Positions 57,247 to 64,000 of a stretch of 64,000 bases of DNA are shown here, one piece after another (position 1 is the stretch's first letter; every line of letters starts with the position of its first letter). Source of the stretch: Chamaelirium japonicum (Eukaryota > Streptophyta > Magnoliopsida > Liliales > Melanthiaceae). The position numbers were made by a program, and so were the translations under genes. The notes under the pieces are model-generated. The model did no database searches. It worked only from the letters and a program-made list of their open reading frames with translations, and was not told the DNA's origin. Location: positions 101,706,343-101,770,342 of the forward strand of contig OX393550.1 in NCBI GenBank assembly GCA_947650365.1, given 5' to 3'.

Positions 57247-59697
57247 TATAACATCCAAAAAATATTAATGATTTAATATAATATAAAAAAGAATTTTTGT
57301 ATAAATTTTAAAATAAAAATCAGACTATGCCATTGCATCCGGCTCGTTGAAACGATCAAAAACCCTATACAAACTTTTACGTTTTGAGCACGTTTAGAAC
57401 ATTTAAAAATTTAAAGAAAAGATGGCCAATGTAAGGTGTTGAAATAGGGACCTGTCAGCAACGCTTATCTTTTTCCCCTCTAACCAAAAAACCCTTAACA
57501 CTTTTCTATTTAAGTTTAAGAAAAGTAAAAATTTATTGTGAGGGGGGAAGATCAAAAGTCAGCAAAACCATAGACCGTTGGTTTCTGATCGGACGAAAAC
57601 AGTCGCTCAGCTGAATAAATGAAAATAATAAATGGCCGTTTTGCAGTTAAGGCCTTAGACCTTTGGTATTCCTGAAAAAGGCCTATAAAAACCCCCTTAG
57701 GCGATAGAGTTCTTCACTCAAGCCCCTGCCTCGAAAATCATGCCCAGTCCCTCCGGCCACCGCCACCTCCGGTACCGCTGCCGCCTCCGGCCATCACCGC
57801 CGACCACTGCCGCCTCCGGCCATCACCGCCGGCCACCGCCTCCCACCACCCCGGGTTGTCGGGTCGGGTATGAATTTAATTCGGGTTTTAACCCATTGTT
57901 TGGTACAACTCCAAAAATATAAGTAAAATAAAATACTAATATTCCTATTAGAACCCACAACCTTCTCAAAACTCAATCTAAAGCCCTTTAGGCTAACTAA
58001 GAGATTCCATTACACTTTATGTTTAAAAACACCTATCAATAAATAAATAGATTATTGTGGTAAACTGTTTTGATCATATTTTATCCGTACAAGCTCCGAA
58101 TTGAGCCCCGTCAGTGGACTTGAACTCATAATAATAAAATACACCTACTGAGATCATAAAATACCAGAACCGATAATTAAAAAGTGAATTGACCATTTTA
58201 CCCCTAAGGTAAAATGGTCATAACCTTTTTATTGGAGCTCGGAATCGAATTCCGTCTGCGACCACATGATTGTGGTTATGATTCAGAACCACAGATATTA
58301 TAAAACCCCTAAACCTGGTAGGCCATAAATATAGTTTTTTGTTTTAAATTCCTGGGCTAAAGCCCACTAGAAAATTTGGGCCGAAGCCTATTAAGTAATA
58401 TTTATGACCAAAGAATCCTCTGGGCCGAAGCCCATTAAGTACAATTATACCCCTTGGGCTGAAGCACATTAAGCCTAGTAACCAATTGATAAAATGACTC
58501 TGCCATTAGTCAAACTGAAACGCTATTATTTAGCAACCTAACCCTTTTACTAAAGGCAGACCACCCATTTATTTTCCGTCAATACCGGCTATTTTGGCCT
58601 TACCGGGAGCAAACGAACTTCGAATTGAGTTTCGTCTGCGGCCACGGTTTCAGAATGAAAAACTCTACAAACTGGGTATAAATTTAAAGTATTTTAAAAA
58701 TAACCAAAACACCTCTAAAGGATAAAATCCATTAAATAAATTAATTTAAGTAAACAAACATAAGGAGTCCACATCGGAATTTGTTTCCGACGAATCCTTG
58801 GAAAAATTATCATAAAAACTAACAAAATATAGTAATATATTTCAGGTCATGAGCTTACTAAGGCATCCTCATCAGAAGAATGATTCTACGACGCTTCAGG
58901 TAGGGGACTAAACTGAGTTAGTTCTTGCTAAGTGTATGATATTGAAATAACGGTAGATTGCTATGGACTTGTAAATTTTAGAGATATGTGATCACTTATT
59001 TGGGTGTGGGTCTAGCCCTGGCTGAGGTCAAAAAGTAACTTGGGTGTGGGTCTAGCCCTGACTGAGGCCAAAAAGTAACATGGGTGTAGGTCTAGCCCTA
59101 GCGGAGGCCAAAAAGTAACCTAGGTGTGGGGCTAGTCTAGTATTGGGTCTAAAAGAACCTAGGTATGGGGCTAGCCTTGTTGAGACAAAAAGTACCCGAG
59201 TAAGGCTTGAGATTCCTACCCTGGCTGAGGCCAAAAAGAAAATCGGATAATCAATGTTTTTTTAATTACTATTCATAGTCATGTTCACTACTTCTTCAGT
59301 ACATTTATCTTAGCATGAATGAACTAAGTTTAATAGGTGAGTCAGTGGATTAGACTCACCCCCCTACAGGTGTTATGAACCCTACAGAGACTGATCCTAC
59401 AGGGTAAGGAGAAGAGAAAGAACGAACGGAGAATGAACCGGAGGGAGTTGAAGATCCGCTCTGCACACCATACTATGAGGATGCAGGAGCGAAGATGTGA
59501 AGAGTTGAAGTTGCAATTAAATCTTAGGCTTTTATATTTCAAGCGATGTATCAAACCCTTATATTATTAAGAATGGTATTGAATAAAAGGCTCAGTTAAT
59601 TCCATAATTCAATGAGATTTAATTTATATCAAGTTTTCTTCTAACACCCCAGTGTTATATGGGTTGATTTAAATCCGTAAAATACCGGGGGGTTACA
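57247..59697 (+). repeat. 3' LTR of element F (about 2.45 kb)
   Basis: Starts TATAACATCC (decayed TGTAACATCC) after a polypurine tract and ends ACCGGGGGGTTACA. TATA-like CTATAAAAAC lies near 57682-57691, followed by a short Pro/Arg-rich ORF that looks incidental. GGGCCGAAGCCCATTAAG repeats occur near 58378-58470. Confidence 0.8.
58997..59235 (+). repeat. Minisatellite of about 40 bp inside the element F LTR
   Basis: TTGGGTGTGGGTCTAGCCCT plus GCTGAGGCCAAAAAGTAAC recurs about six times with decreasing regularity to the right. Confidence 0.8.
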
Positions 59698-60142
59698 AAG
59701 GCAAGACGTGGCAGGAGCAGAGGTTATCTTCATCACTCCAAACGACGAGCTACTTCCCTTCTCGTTTCTACTGTCAGAACCATGCTCCAACAATATAGCG
59801 GAATATCAAGCGCTGCTCATCAGCCTCGAACTCGCCAACGACATGAAGCTTCAAGGGCTCGAGATCTTCGGCGATTCCCAGCTTATCATCCAGTAGGTCT
59901 TGGGGGCATACGAAGTCAACAAGGAAGACCTCATACCGCTACATACACGAGCTCTGGAACTCCTCAACACGGACAAGGCCACTTCCATCCAACATGTCCC
60001 CAGGAACCTCAACCAACGAGCAGACGCGCTTGCAAATTTGACGGCTATACTCCTATTTCCAGAAGGACGTCAGCTCGTCATCCCCATCTGTAGAAGAATA
60101 GTAATCACCAACAAAGATGACCCTGCTAGACTTCCGGTTTAA
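59698..60142 (+). pseudogene. Second (archaeal-type) RNase H of element E2
   Basis: Motifs: VIFITPNDELLPFSFLLSE, NNIAEYQALLISLELANDM, LEIFGDSQLIIQ then a TAG, VPRNLNQRADALANL. The initial catalytic Asp of the first strand is missing because the start was lost at the F junction. Confidence 0.85.
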
Positions 60143-60179
60143 GTCAACATAGTACACATCCTTATGATTGAAGAGCCAG

Positions 60180-61426
60180 ATTGAAGACAATCCTTCATGG
60201 ATTATCTCGTCCATAGGAAGCTCCCTAACGATCCAACGCGTAAAATCGACGTTCACCGGTGGTCTCTGAAGTTTTTCCACTTCAACAATGAGTTGTACCC
60301 TCGAAGCTATGATGGCACGCTCTTGAGGTGTTTCACAAGAAAAGAGGCAAAAGCAGTACTGGAAGAGATCCACGCTGGAATCTGTGGCTCGCATTAGTCC
60401 GGTCCAAAGCTTCACTTTCGCGTCAAGAGGATGGGTTATTACTAGCCCACCATGGTTAAGGACTACTTGGAGTTTGCAAAGAAATGTCATGCCTGCCAAA
60501 TACATGGCGATTACATCTGTCAACCGCTAGAGCCTTTGCATCCGACGATCGGGTCATGGCCCTTCGATAGATGGGGACTCGACATCGTCGGTCCTCTGCC
60601 CAAGTCGTCCAGGTAGCATCTTTACATCCTAGCAGCAACAGACTACTTCTCCAAATGGGCCGAAGCAATACTGCTGCGGGAAGTCACAAGACACTCTATT
60701 ATCAGCTTCATCCAGAATGACATCATCTTTCGATACGGAGTCCCTCGCTACATCTTTACGGACAACGTGAAGCAGTTCAAGAATACCGTTGTCAGCCAGT
60801 TCTACGCTAGATACGACATTAAGCAGAAGTGCTCAACAATGCACAATGCTCTAGCCAATGGTCTAGCGGAAGCCTTCAACAAGACTCTCTGCAAGCTGTT
60901 GGAGAAAATCGTCTCAAAGTCAAAGAAGGACTGGCATGAATGCATAGGCGAAGCACTATGGGCCTACCGCATGTCCTTCCACACTCCAACGCAAGCAACT
61001 ATATACTCCCTCGTTTATGGGGTAGAAGCCGGTCTTCCACTCGAACTCCAAGTCTCATCGCTCAGGATAGCGATCCAAGAAGGCCTCACCAGCGATGACA
61101 ATGCCCAGCTCCGCCTGACAGAATTGGAGGCACTAGATGAAAGGCGCCTCGAAGTTCAGCAACGCTTGGAATACTATTAAACCATATTGACTCGTGCCTT
61201 CAATAAAAAGATTCGTCCTCAATCCTTCCAAATAGGAGAGCTGGTGCTGGCAGTCAAGTGCCCCATCATTCTCTCACATCGAGGAGGAAAGAAGTTTGAC
61301 GCTAAATGGGATGGACCGCATGCCGTCAAAGAAGTCTACTCCAGCGGCGCATACCTCCTCACAACACCAGAGGGGCTCGCGCTCGGTCCTATCAACGGCA
61401 AGTACCTCAAAAGCTACTATGCCTAA
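60180..61426 (+). pseudogene. int: Integrase of element E2
   Basis: Zinc region near 60365-60500 (HAGICGSH and CHACQIHG), then DDE core: Asp in LAATDYFSKWAEA, Asp in FTDNVKQF, Glu in NGLAEAFNKTL. C-terminal part has FDAKWDGPHAVKEVY and ends KYLKSYYA at 61426. At least four stops (near 60395, 60442, 60616 and 61180) interrupt it. Confidence 0.88.
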
Positions 61427-61671
61427 GGCAAGGCCGCGCTTATAAAATAATAATAATAATAATAATAAACATGAACTACGTATGACTTGATCCCCCTCAA
61501 GGGGGTACGTAGGCAACCTGAGAAGTCACTTCAAGTTCAATCCGATAAAAAAAGAAAGCCAACAATAGTCCATACGAACGATCTGGAAAGTATGATGATA
61601 TTCAAAGAAAAGTAGTACATGGCATGAGTCCAAAAAGGGAATACAATGTGAAGTGACAAAACAAGATGCAA
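61427..61671 (+). other. Post-integrase spacer of element E2
   Basis: Contains an (AAT)n microsatellite at about 61447-61470 and a small hairpin, CCCCCTCAAGGGGG, near 61492-61505, followed by GTACGTAGGCAACC. No gene. Confidence 0.6.
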
Positions 61672-62363
61672 CTAGTAGAGAGTAACCAGAGCTCGAAAAT
61701 GGCATAATAACTCTTCTCTAGTGGCCTCCACTTGCGGCAGCTCCAAAGGGCGTGTGGCCATAAGCTCGCGACGGGTTGACAAGTCCGCTTGCTGCTTCAA
61801 AAGGCCCGCCTTCAAGGTTCTTTCCGCAGTCTTGGCTCGCTCCAAGTAAGACTCTACTTTCTGAAGAGAAACTCGAGCTGATTCCACCTTCTTTTGTGCC
61901 TTCGTCAAACTAGAAGTAGCCCCTACAAGCTGGCACTCCGATTGACACAAACTCTCCTCGGCTGTCGCTAATTCAGAAGGAGTACTCCCCTCCAATAGAG
62001 CCCGTCGGGAACGATAAGTCTCGCTATCAGTCACGAGCAAGTTTATCTGCGCGATAAAAAAAGAACTGTCTATCTTGACCTCCGCCAAGCTCGCACAAAA
62101 CTCGACGCCATCAGCAGACCACCAGTCTTGGAGAGCGCCAAAACCCTCGTCTTGGAAAGACTCAAGCTTCGACCTAATATATTACCGATAACTCTCAAGA
62201 AGAAACTCTGAAACTCTGCTCCTTAGTCTCAATACTTGACGAGGTGCCTCAGAATGCGTGGGCAAAACCTTACCCACTGCTACGGCCGTTGGAGGAGCCA
62301 CTTCACTAACAAGGTCGGCAAAATTGGAGGAACTGTCACCATTGCCACACCAATCGTCTTCTC
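61672..62363 (-). pseudogene. Antisense coiled-coil ORF of element E2, 5' truncated
   Basis: One - strand frame runs from the copia-like LTR junction at 62363 to a stop at 61672, with a TAA near 62181. It begins with an acidic, Ser-rich part (DDWCGNGDSSSNFADLV) and ends in a long heptad-like helix (LTKAQKKVESARVSLQKVES). It occupies the same place and orientation as the antisense gene of element D (between pol and 3' LTR, antisense), but no sequence similarity beyond the coiled coil is apparent. Function unknown. Confidence 0.65.
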
Positions 62364-63929
62364 TGTTGGAATTAAATCCCATTATCAGAGTCGCAATGGA
62401 AGCAAAAGGTAGATCTGAAGATCCTACGGTGTATGTTCTATTACAATTAATTCTGCAAAACAATCTACATGCAAATCTATGATCTTAGCATATGTGCGAA
62501 CACCCTAGAGGCATACTACGATCTACGGAAGACATGCATGCATCTAGTTAGGTGTTTAGAATCACCATACCTTATGGATCTATGATCTGAAGAGAACAGA
62601 ACGATGATGAACCACACGTGAATCGCAAGGGTAGCTGTCAGATGGCACCTTGTCATTTGCAAATAGAGGAATCCTTGAAGTCCTATCTCTGAGTGCAAGG
62701 ACTACAAGCCGATGGAGGAATTCGTTACGAAGACGACGACGAGCCACGAGATCTCCTCCTTCTCTTTCTTTCTTCTTCCTTCCTCCTTCTTCCTCTTTCT
62801 TCCTTGGCCAAAACCACAATGAGGGACAGAGGGAGAGGAGGTTCGGATTTTTCTGGAGAGGGAGAGCTTGGGCCGGCCCCCTCTCCCTCAAATCCCTTTA
62901 TAGGGCCGGCCCCAACTCACATACGCAAGCTAGGGCCATCCCCCTAGTGATTGGGATGAGGGGGGCGATTTTTAGGGTTTTCACATGTCTATCGTGAAGC
63001 CTGGACGAAAACGTCCTTTACCAAAATGTTCTGAGCTATATTTTAGTATTTACCAAAATACCCCTACGACCCTTAACATATGTGAATTAGCTTCTTAGGC
63101 TCTGGGCTTGCGCTCCATCGTGTTACTTCGCATCCAACGTATCCAACCAGGTCGAGAAACAATTCTTATATGTAACGACAGGGTGGAACCTTTAGGGTTC
63201 AGGATCTCTAGCTCCAACCGGATCCCTGATTAACTGTTCCGGTGACACATCGAAAGTTCCGTTAATCAGTCCTAATCCGATTAACCGCGTAGCCACCCAG
63301 AGTGCGACGCGAGTTGAACTCTAGTGATCCTAAACTTATCTTACACCCTGGTAATCCTGTTCTCTACTATACTCTGATAATCCTTAGTCCCTCCTATTAC
63401 TGGTGCCATGATATGACTCGGGCGGTGGGGAGCACTGTCAGATCCTGATCGATCATCTGATTAGGATTTGATGACTTGTCATCTATAACACTACACACCT
63501 TTCGGTGCTATGCCTAGTATCTGGAACATCGCCAGTCATACTGATAACCACCAAGCCTGGGTTAACTATGTGGATAGATTGACTCATCAAAACGTACCCA
63601 TCCAACATTGGATATCGAATAACCTGTAGGGATTGTATGCCACTCAAGCGCCAACCGTGTAACCCAACATACCGTGGTATTGGACTATGGAAAGTCCGCA
63701 CACGTTGGCACATCAAAGCACCACACAACTGGTTGGCCCAGTGTACATGGTCCCTCAGGATTAAGGACAAATTATCTATAGTAGTAAGATGGTTTATGCA
63801 CCAGTGTCTAAATCACTGAACTATGCACCGTCTTGGTTCCTGTTCAACACGATCATCATGCTTGGTCAGGTGAATAGGCATCCTATGTTCCCGTGGTGGA
63901 GACTTTACCACATCCTCTACCTGCCAACA
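62364..63929 (-). repeat. Copia-like LTR inserted in element E2
   Basis: Starts TGTTGGAATTAAATCCC at 62364, cutting the antisense ORF, and probably ends GCCAACA at 63929, giving TGTTGG/CCAACA inverted ends and 1,566 bp. On the - strand a TATA-like TATAAAG lies near 62896-62902 and the U5 end reads GGGATTTAATTCCAACA, a form familiar from plant Ty1/copia LTRs. No matching target duplication is visible at 63930, so this is probably the 3' LTR of an element running off the window. Confidence 0.65.
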
Positions 63930-64000
63930 GCTTATTCTCAGTGAAGCGACCAACATCACCAAAGCTGTGAACTAGTTCTAGGTCTACACAGAACTGGTCC
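63930..64000 (-). other. Possible internal end of the copia-like element
   Basis: 71 bases after the proposed LTR boundary. An open - strand frame crosses it, but no domain can be named. The LTR may instead continue past the window. Confidence 0.3.

Larger units (their letters stand above)
55216..59697 (+). mobile_element. Element F: scrambled Tekay/Del-type chromovirus remnant inside E2
   Basis: The right end is a long LTR ending GGGGGGTTACA at 59697. To its left are short chromovirus fragments out of normal order: an integrase N-terminal zinc-upstream piece (56100-56222), an RNase H piece (56877-56960) and a chromodomain end (56975-57230). The left boundary near 55216 is a guess from where E2 coding stops. 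No target duplication is seen, and E2 has lost its RNase H1, so insertion and deletion are combined. Confidence 0.7.
47394..62363 (+). mobile_element. Element E2: long degenerate Tat-type Ty3/gypsy element (duplication copy 2)
   Basis: Contains 5' LTR, primer-binding site, gag, protease, reverse transcriptase, second RNase H, integrase and an antisense ORF, all with stops. The RNase H1 region is lost where a chromovirus block (55216-59697) is inserted. The right end is cut by a copia-like LTR at 62364, so its 3' LTR, if present, lies beyond the window. Confidence 0.87.

Noticed and set aside
57740..57922. Small Pro/Arg-rich ORF downstream of a TATA-like box
   Set aside because: Lies inside the chromovirus LTR, low complexity (CCGCCACCTCCGG repeats), no homologous domain.
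61492..61505. Hairpin CCCCCTCAAGGGGG as a transcription terminator
   Set aside because: Bacterial-type terminators do not apply in plant nuclear DNA. Noted only as a small structure after integrase.
62650..62997. Arg/Ser-rich ORF near the right end
   Set aside because: Within the copia-like LTR, overlapping its promoter on the other strand. CT-rich composition explains it.

Overview
The window is plant nuclear DNA made almost entirely of LTR retrotransposons, nested and duplicated into one another. No ordinary host gene, rRNA or tRNA gene or CRISPR array could be supported. The Ty3/gypsy coding parts fit the Tat lineage: each aspartic protease, reverse transcriptase and integrase set comes with a second 'archaeal-type' RNase H. 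A broken chromovirus of Tekay/Del type and a probable Ty1/copia LTR are also present. The content fits a repeat-rich, heterochromatic region of a flowering plant. The element style suggests a monocot, perhaps a banana or ginger relative, but that is a low-confidence inference.

Layout. Element A (1-8824, + strand, 5' end cut by the window) has an LTR, primer-binding site and gag but no pol. Between gag and the 3' LTR it carries tandem arrays with units of about 200, 98 and 36 bp. Element B (8825-39367, - strand) is the same kind of element in mirror orientation, so the 3' LTRs of A and B abut at 8824/8825. B is split by two insertions, each with a 5-bp target-site duplication: element C (17179-25195, + strand), another gag-only element full of arrays, and element D (26800-39329, - strand, 12,530 bp with 670-bp LTRs). 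D is the only element with an almost complete coding set. It has an intact gag-protease ORF, then an in-frame UAG in a tobamovirus-type leaky context, then a damaged pol. A spliced antisense gene of about 2.9 kb lies between pol and its 3' LTR.

Right of B the same arrangement occurs twice: end of a B-type LTR, about 760 bp of flank, then a Tat element E. Copy 1 is B-39368-43880 (E1, truncated). Copy 2 is 43881-46634 (B2, truncated) followed by 46635-62363 (E2, longer but full of stops). Shared flanks and a shared gag nonsense codon show a segmental duplication, and copy 1 ends in a rearranged breakpoint. E2 is invaded at 55216-59697 by a scrambled chromovirus with a 2.45-kb LTR, and its antisense ORF is cut at 62364 by a copia-like LTR in - orientation.

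Working hypothesis. A, B, B2 and C are non-autonomous, gag-only elements (TR-GAG type) whose pol has been replaced by arrays of hairpin-forming repeats. The A/B 98-bp unit and the C 67-bp unit share a 19-bp core, so the arrays appear related across element families. Element D shares gag similarity, LTR ends, polypurine tract and primer-binding site with them and is a plausible member of the mobilising, autonomous lineage. Everything is read from sequence by eye. Percent divergences are hand counts, and array boundaries are good to roughly 10-50 bp.
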